64,000 nucleotides of DNA from Plecoglossus altivelis. Taxonomy: Eukaryota > Chordata > Actinopteri > Osmeriformes > Plecoglossidae. This document shows positions 23,548 through 34,565 of the stretch, piece by piece. The stretch is taken from positions 3,382,221 to 3,446,220 of the forward strand of contig BROE01000022.1 in NCBI GenBank assembly GCA_036571765.1, given 5' to 3'. Within the stretch, counting starts at the first letter, position 1; the number at the start of each line of letters is the position of its first letter. The position numbers and the translations under genes are program-made. The notes beneath the pieces are model-generated. The model saw only the letters and a list, made by a program, of their open reading frames with translations. It did not search any database and was not told where the DNA came from.

Positions 23548-25129
23548 TATGTTGCAAGTCTGGTCAAAGAAATAATTCTTTTTTGCATGTGTGCACTCTG
23601 GAGCAACAAATCCTGCCGTTGAGTATTGCGCACTGATGCAATTTATATGATTTCCTAATAACTCCTCATAGCTCCCAGAGCAAGCTAAACAACACTGTCA
23701 TGGTTGAACAGCCTTTAAACCTGGTCCAAGCTGCTGCACTAGTGAGTGTGTTTCTGTTCTACAGCCACAGCTTTTCCACACAACAGTACAGCGCTCATAA
23801 ATCCTTGTCCTATTGTGAGCATTTTCTTTTCGTTTGATAGCCTCTGCCTTTAGAGACTGCTGAGGATTGGGCAGTGTGTTTGTCCATGTTCCATTCTGAC
23901 CAGAAGCTGCTTTGCAGAGTCACGGTTCAGCTTGGTTAAGACATATCATGCCAAAGACTGTGCTCTCGGGCGAGAATGGCCATGGATCACATTAAAGTAA
24001 CTTCAGATACAGGGAGTTTCATATTCAGATTCCCAGTCATTTCACAAAACTGTCCAAATCATCCCTTTTCATCAATCAAAACTTTGCCAACAGGACTCAC
24101 TTTTCTCTCACTTTTCCACATAGTTTCAGCAGTTCTGCCTCAGTATAGCCACAGCACCATGGCCTCCTGCTAGAGTACAGTGGGCCTGGCAGCCTTCCAC
24201 AGCTGCAGCTAGCGACTGGTCCCTTGACAGAAATGTGCCCTAACAGCTCAAGTGTAAGAGGAGGGAGTCTGAGGTTGGGAGAGTGGTGGAGAGCAGTGTA
24301 ATGAGGGGGGAGACAGGAGAAGAGCTCACAAGGCCTGGAGGCTGGAGGAGATGCACTATAGCTGTTAGGACCAGTACAATCTTACATCCTCCCTCTTCCA
24401 TCTCTTTCTCTCCGTCTCTCACCATTTTTCTCTCCCTCTTCCTTCCCAGTTTGTCTTTCTTTGCCCTCTTTTCCGTTCCCTCTCCTCATCCCCTCATCCC
24501 TCTCTCACCTCACTCTGTTCATCAGCCATGATCCATGCTAATGATGACACTCATAGTAACCAAGACAACAGTGCAGAGGCCCCTGGGGGATGCTAGCAGG
24601 CAGTCAGTCATGGAAAGGATGTAGCTGACCCTGCTCTGTATGCACCTGACATCCACCCACCTGGCAGAGAGGATCACCATGACTGTCTCTGTAAAGCTGA
24701 GGACTATTGATGTGCCCCAACTCTTGAGCAGTCCATAAACAGCGTCCATTCTGCATTTAGAACATCGGCTACTTGACTCATGACAGTAAAACATCTTAGA
24801 AGGACATGCTTGTGGTCTGTCTTAGCAGGTTATGACTGTTTAAACACAGTGGACAGAGTAGCTGTCTGAAGGAGACCACAGAATCAGCCACACAGTTCTT
24901 ACGTTTTAACGATAATTTTGAGGAATCTCTTACAGTTGTCTAAACTCTTTTCCGGTGAATAAATACCAAACCACAACAGCCTCTCTACCTGCCACCAGAC
25001 AGGACCTCTAATCAGAGCAGAATGACAGAAAAAGTATGCTCACACAGCTGTGAGTTCTGTTGAACCTCCACCACACTGAGTGTAGTAATGAATTCACCCA
25101 GGATGCTATAACTCCATCTTATATCCATT
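23548..25129. other. Unique intergenic DNA with a CT-rich patch
   Basis: 24375-24515 is pyrimidine-rich (TCTCTCC, CTCATCCC units). The rest is complex, with no gene-like frame. Confidence 0.5.
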
Positions 25130-25330
25130 AACAGTGTCTTCTCCCAGCCAGAGACTCCATATCAATTCATTGGATTATTTAATGTAATCATGCATAATGC
25201 AAAGGGATTAATTGAAAATGGCCGGTCCACAATGGGGCCAATGCATTAAGAAGCTACTTAGAATCAAAAGAGGATTTGCTAAATGGTCCTCCAGGCATGA
25301 GATTCTGGCAAATTAATTCAATGGCAAGTA
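25130..25330. promoter_or_regulatory. Candidate conserved non-coding element
   Basis: Contains ATCAATTCATTGGATTATTT, AATCATGCATAATGCAAAGG and GGATTAATTGAAAATGG close together: ATTA/TAAT homeodomain cores, an ATGCATAATGCAAA POU-like site and an ATTGG box. No ORF. Conservation cannot be tested here. Confidence 0.3.
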
Positions 25331-25472
25331 AGACACTTTTTGAAAGTGCATTACCTTGTACAGATGGAAACACTGTTGTTTTGTTTCTCTCTGACTGTAG
25401 CTCAGGCTACGTCGAGCCAGTAGGGTTAAATGCCAAAATGCATTTAACATACAACACAATGAGTCACAGAAT

Positions 25473-25615
25473 CCTAATGCTATGCACAATGCCAATGCTA
25501 CGCACAATGCCAATGCTATGCACAGTGCTAATGCTATGCACAGTGCTAATGCTATGCACAGTGCTCATGCTATGCACAATGCCAATGCTACGCACAGTGC
25601 CAATGCTATGCATGT
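25473..25615. repeat. 18-bp minisatellite, about 7-8 copies
   Basis: Unit AATGCTATGCACAATGCC, with A/G and C/T variants. In register with codons, so it produces six-residue repeats in two plus-strand frames. Confidence 0.95.
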
Positions 25616-26318
25616 TAATTCATGTGATGTGATGGAGTTCCTTGTATTACTTCTGGTTTGGTTCATCAACCTTAAACACATTGCGTTCGTGAACCACTAA
25701 TCAAGTCTTTTTCTAAAAGTTAGTATCTTTATTATGCATACAGAAAGGATTATTAATACTTGTAAGCTTAGAGTTTTACTTTTAAATGTAATAGCAAGAT
25801 ACATGATTTGCCAAGAGCACTGAATAAACACATGATTCAAATGCCATCGTATTATCTGCTAAAGATAGATAATCAGTTTGCATGGCAAAGTGTGGGCAGG
25901 CTGAAATAATTTAACATCTATAATTATGTATCTCTATCAACCTCTTTTTTAGAAGGTTTTCAAAAAGATTAGGTATGCTTGTTGTATTAATACATAATGT
26001 ACGATTTGTCCCCCAGACTATCATTGCTGTGAGAGATCGTTAAAACGATGCCTTTGGTAGAACCATTAGCTTAGCCATCCATCGTTTGAAAGACATTTTG
26101 TTTTTGACCTTCCTATTCGGTTCCCTTCGGTGTCATTTCTCTCCAGGTCACAACTCCATTATGGTTCCCTCCCCAATAGACAGGAGGAGGTTCGCCCCAG
26201 GGAAAATACGCACCATCAGAATGACTAACCCATCCAGGGGACAACACATGACATTTTTGCAGGCAATTAAAATGCTCCAAACTATCTATCTGTCATTCTC
26301 TCAAACGCAGCCATTTAC
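25616..26318. other. Unique A/T-rich intergenic DNA, no gene seen
   Basis: Complex sequence with frequent TTATTA and ATAATT. The 140-codon frame at 26086-26508 is mostly read-through into the CT array. Confidence 0.5.
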
Positions 26319-26948
26319 TCCCGCTCTCTCCCCTTCTGAGCAATGGTCGCTCTCCCACTCTCTCTTGTTCTCTTCTGTTCACTCACACTTTCTCCTTTCT
26401 CTCTTCTCTAAGCTTTGGTCGCTCTCCCGCTCTCTCCTCTCTGAGCAATGGTCACTCTACTTCTCTCTCCTCTCTGAGCTATGGTCGCTCTCCCTCTCTC
26501 CTCTCTAAGCAATGGTCGCTCTCTCCTCTCTCTCCTCTCTGAGCTATAGTCGCTCTCCCGCTCTCTCCTCTCTCTCCTCTCTGAGCTATGGTCGCTCTCT
26601 CCTCTCTGAGCTATGGTCGCTCTCTCCTCTCTCTCCTCTCTGAGCTATGGTCTCTCTCCCACTCTCTCCTCTCTCTCCTTTCAGATCTATGATCGCTCTC
26701 TCATCTCTCTCCTCAGATCTATGGTCGCTCTCCCTCTCTCTCCTCTCTGATCTATGGTCGCTCTCCCTCTCTCTCCTCTCTCTCCTCTCTGAGCTATAGT
26801 CGCTCTCCCGCTCTCTCCTCTCTGAGCTATGGTCGCTCTCCCGCTATCTCCTCTCTGAGCAATGGTTGCTCTCCCGCTCTCTCCTCTCTCTCCTCTCTGA
26901 GCTATAGTCGCTCTCCCGCTCTCTCCTCTCTGAGCTATGGTCGCTCTC
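26319..26948. repeat. CT-rich minisatellite, roughly 33-bp unit
   Basis: The core is GAGCTATGGTCGCTCTCCCG followed by CTCTCTCCTCTCT, with extra CTCTCTCC blocks making the period irregular. Variants include AGCAATGG, ATCTATGG and AGCTATAG. Confidence 0.93.
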
Positions 26949-28048
26949 CATCGTTCCATTTCCTCCACAGCCAGCGGCCAAGAGGCTCCTCAAGATTCTG
27001 TAATGATAATGATTCCAGGAGCAAGGAGGCTAATGTCTTTGTTTCCTATAACCTGGTCCAGTTCACAAAGTCTTTGTTTCTGCTGTTGACATCTGCTTGT
27101 GACCCAAATCACCTGACCTTTTCCATGCCTACCTTTTTCCCACTGCTCAGAAATGACTCATAATAATATGGGTATCAGGAGGGTGGAAGATTTGTAATGA
27201 AACACAAAGAGTGTCACAAACTATTCTCTCTGAAGAAAAGCTGGGCAGACCGGTGTGCAGATGGTTATCTAGCAAGGGAACTGGGACACGTCGAGAGGAA
27301 TTTTACTATAATGAATTCATGGCAAAAATAATTACAGAGGTTAAGGACACAATAAATAAAACAAAAGGCATGCATTCAAAGGAGAATCTGATTACAATGA
27401 TTAATGTGAGCGATTTGCCCTGCTGATGAATGTTAATATAGGTTAATAACCTTTCAGTGATGAATTTTACTCCTTTATATTGACTTCATCACAGCAGCAT
27501 ACCAAAGGCGAAGCAGCAGACTTGAATCTTGGTGGATCTACGCAGGGCTTGGGAGTGAAACCTGACAGGATAGGAGCGAGGAAGATGTTTGAAGAAGTTT
27601 ACTCAGTTTAAACCGAGGAACTGTTTACTAATGTCATCCAGTTCTTCAATTGAAATGGCTTTTGGAAATTAATTTCTTCAAACAATTTGAGTAAACCTAA
27701 CTTATCAGGTTTTACATAGGTTTTTACTAATGTCCAGTCGCTTGGCCATCTCATTTGTTATGCTAGTCATTTGAATGCTTGTGTTTCAGATAGTTTAAAC
27801 CCCAGTCTGTCTTCTATCCAGCAGCACTGACTCAACATCCAGTTGCTCATCTCTCTCACAGATTTGCCCCTGTTTTGTCTAACACCTGGACAAATCAGTG
27901 CAAATGATTCCTGAGGTTGTGTACATTAACCCTAACCCTGTCATTACGATGTTGTTGTACCGTTGTACCAGTTCTGATATCATCTTGGACTAATAAAGGA
28001 TATTAAAGCCAAGTGAAACTTACATGTCTGTGTTTCTCTCCCCTGCAG
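26949..28048. other. Unique intergenic DNA with candidate regulatory blocks
   Basis: No gene-like frame. ACAAAG-T-CTTTGT, a tight inverted HMG-box pair, occurs at 27065-27077 with another CTTTGTTT near 27036. The stretch 27290-27480 has a high density of TAAT/ATTA cores (ATAATGAATTCATGG, ATTACAATGATTAATGTGAG). TTAACCCTAACCCTG at 27928 is only two telomere-like units. Confidence 0.4.
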
Positions 28049-28205
28049 CAGTGTCCTCTAGTCTTCCTGTGAGAAGCTGTGGAACCTGTCAGCATCAGCA
28101 GGGCTGGAGCCCAGAGACTGAGGAGTGACACCATCAAGGGCACTTCTCTTATCTTTGCTCGACATGGCCTTTTCTACAAGCGTCTCCTTCCCTCTGAGCC
28201 ACTGG
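28049..28205 (+). ncRNA. Possible non-coding exon bounded by splice-like signals
   Basis: The 157-bp segment is preceded by TGTTTCTCTCCCCTGCAG, a good polypyrimidine tract plus AG, and followed by GTGAGT after ACTGG. All three plus-strand frames meet a stop inside it, so it cannot be an internal coding exon. If spliced at all, it would be part of a non-coding or untranslated transcript. No second exon was identified. Confidence 0.2.
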
Positions 28206-28439
28206 GTGAGTGTTTCTCTGTGATTAGCCACACATGCTACCCAGGAGGCTTCACATTGACTTGATGCTTTTTGATCAGAGCTGATATTGGATGGCGTTTA
28301 CCCCCCAGCAAAGGGAAGACTGCTTACGCTCTTGGTGAGCATATGGCTGCTTCTGCAGGCTGTTACTGTTATTCAAAATATCTGGTGGAAATGTGGAATG
28401 CCAAAAGGCGCCTTTTTACTGTGTGCACAGAGAAAGAGC

Positions 28440-28660
28440 TCAAGACTGTAAGTTCGACATCTTACATAAATGTTCTCTTGGCCGCCTTTGAAAAAACTTT
28501 AAAGCCATTGATTTGCATTCATGGACTATTTAATATGCATCAATGGTTATGCATGCAAACTAAGCAAAGCACCATGCAAACAAAAAGAATTCAATTCTTC
28601 AATCGATTGAAGAATGATTCCTCCATTCTCTTCACGTGTGAGAGGTTTTATACAGTCCAG
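28440..28660. promoter_or_regulatory. Candidate enhancer: POU/octamer-like cluster plus 22-bp palindrome
   Basis: A perfect octamer ATTTGCAT is at 28511-28518, ATATGCAT at 28533-28540 and ATGCAAAC at 28553-28560 and 28574-28581. A perfect 22-bp palindrome centred on ATCGAT occupies 28594-28615 (left arm ATTCTTCAATC). The surroundings are complex and A/T-rich. A 300-codon frame crosses the region but is protein-like nowhere and owes its length to the following array. Confidence 0.35.
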
Positions 28661-28688
28661 TTTGCTGATGGTGTCCTGTGTGTGGACC

Positions 28689-29128
28689 TTCTGTCCCTGT
28701 GCCTGCTGTCCCTGTGCTTGCAGTCCCCATGCATGCAGTCCCTTTGCCTGCTGTCTCTGTGTCTGCTACCCCTGTGCCTGCTGTCTCTGTGTCTCCTACC
28801 CCTGTGCTTGCTGTCTCTGTGTCTGCTATCCCTGTGCTTGCTATCCCTGTGCTTGCTGTCTCTGTGTCTGCTACCCCTGTGCTTGCTGTCTCTGTGCCTG
28901 CTGTCTCTGTGCCTGCTGTCTCTGTGCTTGCTGTCTCTGTGCCTGCGGTCTCTGTGTCTGCTATCCCTGTGCTTGCTACCCCTGTGCTTGCTGTCTCTGT
29001 GTCTGCTATCCCTGTGCTTGCTACCCCTGTGCTTGCTGTCTCTGTGCCTGCTGTCTCTGTGTCTGCTACCCCTGTGCTTGCTGTCCCTGTGTCTGCTGTC
29101 CCTGTGCTTGCTGTCTCTGCTGTCTGCA
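28689..29128. repeat. 15-bp minisatellite, about 29 copies
   Basis: The unit is CTGTCTCTGTGCCTG, with CTGCTACCC and CTTG variants. In strict 15-bp register, so it is open in three plus frames and one minus frame over its whole length (repeats such as LLSLC or TETAS). Confidence 0.95.
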
Positions 29129-30298
29129 TCCAGTAAAAGACAACAGCTAAACTCTGTCTATGAGGAGATGTGACTTGACCTTTGACCCCACCCTGGATGT
29201 TGGCTATTCGAAGCTGGTGATGTCTGCACATATCCTGCATGTGTTCCTACACATGATCCTTCTGTCTCATCAGTCGTAAGTGTTCACAGGAAGTAGCTTG
29301 TAGATACACACAACATATAGGCTGATCCACAGACTGCAAACCAGCGTTTCAGGACTGAAACTGTTGAGCCGTGACATCACATCCCCACATGACTCTGGGA
29401 GCCATGGTATAGAATCAATGTGTGAAGAAGTTGCACAGAAATGTGACCCGCTGTTCCAGGTATTGTTTGAAACAGCTGTGGGCCTGTAAAATGAAACATG
29501 GCGAGGCGACATTATGAGGCTGGTAAATGGGGAACCAAACACATTTTAATTAGTGACAAAGACTGCTTTCATGCCATCATGTGTTGCCATCATACAGTCT
29601 TAATTAACCTATTTAAAGTACCAGTGTGTGTTTATGTCCTTAATGAGCCTTTCTAACGTCAAAGGAAGACAAATCATTGACACAACATAATCCCCCAGGG
29701 CCCTTGTTAATGGCCATACTGTTGTTCTCACGGCCGTGGAACAAGCAGGCTGAATCCGGTGTTGACACATAGTATTTGTTTCTAACAGGAAAGACAGGCC
29801 AACAGGAAATGCCTTAATGATGTTGTGTTCATCTGGTCAAGCGGTTGTAGTCCCCTCTGCTGTGTTTCTAACACAGCAGCTTTAAGGAAGTACCCACAGC
29901 AACACACTACAGAGCCCCTGTGAAGTCTGTCTGAAGTTTTCTGGTTGTGCAGCGTGCTAATAGGTTGTGATCTAAGGCTACGCCCCCTTGTCAGGATAGT
30001 GTTGAGACTGACACCATCTGGAAAAGAGCAACACACCTGCTGCAGCTGTGAGGACCTCCAGCCAAGAGGGAGCATGGGGAACAATGTCCCTGGACTACTA
30101 ATAAAGCAGGTCTACTGTCCAAATCTGTTAGGGTACATTAGTGATGTCAAAGGTCAAAAGTCAAAGGTCAGACAAGATGCTATAGTGTCAGGATGTAGGG
30201 TTGTATCCTTCCTGGATATTATCTCGTACATCAAATCTGTTCCAGATGGACCTTGAATTGGCTCCCTCTCTAACTGTGCAGCATGATACCTGAAACAA
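29129..30298. other. Unique intergenic DNA with a candidate regulatory block
   Basis: 29490-29740 is complex, with TTTTAATTAGTG, TCTTAATTAACC and CCTTAATGAGCC, and is a candidate conserved element. CAAAGGTCAAAAGTCAAAGGTC near 30150 is a short direct repeat of AAAGGTCA, a nuclear-receptor-like half-site. No gene was seen. Confidence 0.4.
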
Positions 30299-30779
30299 CC
30301 AAATGGACCTGGAACAACCAGACAGATCTGGAACAATCAGATATATCTGGAACGATCAAACAGATCTGGAACAATCAGACAGATCTGGAACAATCAGACA
30401 GATCTGGAATTATTAGATAGATCTGGAATGATCAAACAGATCTGGAGCGATCAAACAGATCTGGAACAACCAGATAGATCTGGAACAATCAGATATATCT
30501 GGAACAATCAAACAGATCTGGAACAATCAGACAGATCTGGAACAATCAGACAGATCTGGAACTATTAGATAGATCTGGAGCGATCAAACAGATCTGGAAC
30601 AACCAGATAGATCTGGAACAATCAGATATATCTGGAATGATCAAACAGATCTGGAACAATCAGACAGATCTGGAACGATCAGACAGATGTAAAACACCCG
30701 GACAGATCTGGAACAATCAGACAGATCTGGAACAATCAGACAGATGTAAAACACCCGGACAGATCTGGAATGATGGGAG
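30299..30779. repeat. 19-bp minisatellite with higher-order structure, about 25 copies
   Basis: The unit is AGACAGATCTGGAACAATC; most units carry an AGATCT. Variants recur in order: the ATATATCT variant appears at 30341, 30493 and 30626, spacings of 152 (8 units) and 133 (7 units). The last units change to ATGTAAAACACCCGG. Confidence 0.95.
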
Positions 30780-31650
30780 GGATCAAATACATGATGCCAC
30801 ATTTCTCTTTGTCATTTACAGTGAGCTGTTTACCTTTGCTTTCAAACTTTAGTCCAAGTTCAAAACAAGACATTCAAATATGCTATATAATGATATTAAT
30901 AGGGAAAACTAACTACTTATAAAAGAAAACTATTTATACCCTCAATAAAGTAATAATCCCTGACTGTGTTGATGAAGTCCTGGAGAATACTGTGGTGCAG
31001 CTGACTTTCCAAGAGGCCACAAACACACACTCGCTCAAACACACTTATTATATATACATAAATACACGTATCATTATTAGAAAAGAAAAACAAGCTTATC
31101 TTATGTTCTATGTATTTACTAAACCGCTGCTCTACCAAACACAGTACAAAGTGAGAGCAAATATGCCTCCTCAGAACTACGATTTGGAACCTTCAGTCCC
31201 ACAATGCTGTTTTTAGACTAGTGTATTTTACAGTAGGTAGAACACATCACATATTAAACCTGTGGAGTGCTTACCATAAAATGAACTCATGCAGAATAGG
31301 GCAACGTTGGAAATATTCAATAAAATGTCTTGGAGAGCACTCGAAAAACTGTTCTTTTATTTTCAAGGCCACTTATTATATTCTAGTTGCTGTATTTTTC
31401 CTTTCTGTCTATGACCCATTTTTCTCTCCATCTCCACCCCAATCACCCGCTTGCCTCTCTGGAACTTTCCTCTCCCCAGTCTTGCCTCTTCCTCTCCCTG
31501 GGAACACAGGAGGCGTGTGATTTACGTGTGAAGGAAACATGTGATGTGAGAATAACACGCCTGTCCAGGGCTGCCTGCCTCCCAGCCTCCCCCAGGACCA
31601 CACCAGGAGGCTAGCCTTGCACACAGCCTTTTACCAGTCCCAGCACGCAT
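30780..31650. other. Unique intergenic DNA, no gene seen
   Basis: A/T-rich at 30870-31120, then a short pyrimidine-rich patch (31420-31500). Frames up to 99 codons lack protein features. Confidence 0.5.
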
Positions 31651-31765
31651 GGGTGTGTGTGTGTGTGTGTGGGAGGGGGTATCTGGGAGAGTGTTTGGGT
31701 GTGTGTATGTGTGTGCCTGTGTGCGGGTGTATGTATATGTGTGTGTCTGTGTGTTTGTGTGTATG
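31651..31765. repeat. Interrupted (GT)n microsatellite
   Basis: GT runs broken by GGGAGGGGG, GCGGG and TATG. Confidence 0.92.
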
Positions 31766-32667
31766 TACTTGCTTGCTTTAACCATATGGTTGTGCTTAAC
31801 TCTTCCACATCTAGTCCAGTACTGCCTAAGGGGTATCTCCGCCCCTACCACAATCTGTCCCAGCTTATCAGCCGTGTCATTCACGAATGACCTCTGATCT
31901 CTGAGCCTGGCTTCTTCCTAGCACTGGATGAAGACACCCTCAACCTTTGACCCTGCAAATCCCGTCCAATTCCAGATCTTTATCACAGGAACACAGGATG
32001 TGCTTCAGGCTGCATCCTCAGGGCTTAATCAGCCCAGCATGTGTGTGTATCTTTGTGTCTCCCGAGTGAAATTACAGCAGTGAAGTCATGTTCCTCAGCT
32101 TCCTCATTATTCAGGAAAACGTTGCTCTCATAAATCTCAGGTTAGCTCTTGGTTTCAGTGTCTGCTGTTTAATTCAAACCAGCCATTAGGAGAAGCAAGC
32201 CGATGAGAGAAAGCAGGCTTGTTCTGGAGCGTGTTGGTCCGTTTCCCCATGCATGGTTCCTTTCCATCAATAACCACTTAAATCTGCGGTGGTCTGTTTT
32301 GTTTCAAATCCAGAAGAGTCCAAAAGAAAAAGATTTTCTTAAGAGAAATGATGGGTTGATAAACAATAAATGGTTTCTTATAATGTTAATTATTGCTAAA
32401 CAGCACCATTATAAACGAGCAACTCTTTGAAGGAAATATCTGAGCCTGCTTCTAAACCCCCAGGAGACATCAGATCACCAACAACAATAGAGGAAATACT
32501 TTCCACAGCATCACAATATTGGCATAATTCAAATCGTGACATGAGACCCCATGGAACTTGATAGCATTCTTATAACTCAAAACCGAGACCAGTTACAGTC
32601 CAAACTGTTGACTGAAAGATTGCATTTTGGGTGTGGGAGGAGATGGAAGGAAAAAGCCCTCAAGTGG
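31766..32667. other. Unique intergenic DNA, no gene seen
   Basis: Complex sequence with short frames only. Confidence 0.5.
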
Positions 32668-32912
32668 GGAGGTCTGGATGGAGGCTCGGTGGAGGAGGCC
32701 AGCATGAGGAAGGGTCTGGGTAGAGGCTAGGTGGAGGCTGGGTGGAGGCTGTATGGTGGAGGCCAGCATGAGGGGAGGTCTGGGTGGAAGCTGTGTGAGG
32801 TCCGGGTGGAGGCTAGGTGGAAGCTGGGTGGAGGCTGGGTGGAGGCCAGCATGAGGGGTGGTCTGGTTGGAGGCTGGGTGGTGGAGGCCAGCATGAGGGG
32901 AGGTCTGGGCCC
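32668..32912. repeat. G-rich minisatellite (GGTGGAGGCTGG and GCCAGCATGAGG units)
   Basis: Short units GGTGGAGGCTGG alternate with longer ones containing GGAGGCCAGCATGAGGGGAG. The spacing is irregular. Abundant GG runs would permit quadruplex on the plus strand. Confidence 0.9.
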
Positions 32913-33051
32913 CTGTAGAGCCCCCACACCCCAGAGCCCTCCCCTGCTGCTAGAGCAGGCAGCAGAGCCCTGGTAAATCCCCTCTGATCCTGACCAAAGA
33001 CCAGGAAAAGAGAGTCAAAGCAGCTTCACAGAACTGCACAGTTCAGCTTGT

Positions 33052-33150
33052 ACACACACACACACACACACACAAAGCATACACACATACACACACATAC
33101 ACGCACACACACATAAAGCATACACACACGTAAAGCACACACACATTGCA
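33052..33150. repeat. Interrupted (CA)n microsatellite
   Basis: CA runs separated by AAAGCATA motifs. Confidence 0.92.
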
Positions 33151-34565
33151 AGGATGCACTTTTAAATGCACACACATGCACAGCTGGAAGGGTTCTGTGT
33201 TCAGTCTGTGTACATCTACTTCCTGTATTGCTGTATCTGAAAACAAGACATGGGCCCTTTATAATAATGCAGATTTACTAACTTAATAAAAAAACAGAAT
33301 ACTTTCATCCTGGCAGAGTTCATTGTCAGATGCAGGTAATGAGAAGACAATGTCAGGATTATTAAATACAGTTATAATTCTGCTACACAAATCTCAGACT
33401 GAATGCGTAAAGTTGCTTGGGGATAACATCTGTGAAAAAATATTTCATGATTTTCCCTGGCAAGGTAGCCTCTCTTAAAAACAAGCTAATTATTCACACA
33501 AGGAGCATTGAACATCACAATGCTAATTGTGAGAAAGTATAAATAGAGATGAAACGTCTGAAGCAGTCAGGCTTTCTGAATCCCTGCATGGTGGCAAACA
33601 GAGAAGGCTGTGTTGAGGAAGATGTGAGGAGAGAGAGTGTTCTGACAAGGCAGGAAGCTGCTCTCTGGCTATCTCTGTGACCCTGGGACCTTTATGCAAA
33701 TCATCTGAGACCAGACAAGGCAGGAAGAGGAGCCCCTAGACTGAACAATGTCCTGGTGTCCTTCAGAGAGCAGCAGGTTGGAAGGCTCAAATGTGATAAG
33801 GCATGCAGGCGAACCCTTACCACTGAAGAGGCTAACAGCTTCCATTGTGCTGTCTGTATTTCCCATATGACTCAATCTAACAAGTGTCCACTGAGGACGG
33901 GCTGGTTAGTGTGGACAAAGGAGTCTTAAAATGCTGTGGTTTACAGTTCCTTTGGTGAGGAATTCAGTATGATTCTCAAGGTGAACAACATAATTCAACA
34001 GAAGGGTGTCAAAATCACTGTTTATTGTACTATTTCAAAAGCATAATATTTGTGCTTTTAAAATAGGGTTAATAGGCCTAACATGTTGTATCAAAGGTAA
34101 TCTGACAATTAAAAGATACATTTAATAATGGAACACATAACAGTCAATACTGTGTACAATGGCATAAGTATCTAAATATTGTTTGTCAATTTCAGTTTGA
34201 TCTGACATTTACAGCAATCTGTTCAATCTGAGCAAGCAGTGTTGTTCTCTCTGATCTCCTCTCTCACCACGTGGCCCCTGAGCGGACAGGTTGTGTATTC
34301 ATCTGGTGTCACTTCACACGACAGGCCTCACTCCCCTCGCTCGTCTACATCAAGGCAGAGAAAACAGCAACCTGATCGATCCCTGGTAATTATGCGTCAG
34401 TAACGAGGGACAGCTCGTGCCAGCCTGTTTCTCCAACGGAACCAGTCGATAAAGGTCAGCCAATTAGGTTATTTCTACTTTTTTCTCCTGGATCCAATAA
34501 TGACTCCCTTGAGTTGGCAGCTGCCCTCCTCTGTCGCCTTGCCTTCCTGGAGGCCCACCTTGTCC
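33151..34565. other. Unique intergenic DNA with a candidate regulatory block
   Basis: 33430-33560 is complex and A/T-rich, with ATATTTCATGATTTTCCC, AAGCTAATTATTCAC and CACAATGCTAATTGTG (an imperfect inverted repeat). No gene was seen. Confidence 0.4.

Noticed and set aside
27928..27945. Telomere-like CCCTAACCCT
   Set aside because: Only about two units, so not an interstitial telomere array. A similar degenerate stretch near 21450 is equally short.
28271..29173. 300-codon plus-strand ORF, one of the longest frames in the window
   Set aside because: The first 130 codons have no protein-like features and cross a non-coding motif cluster, and the rest is the 15-bp array.
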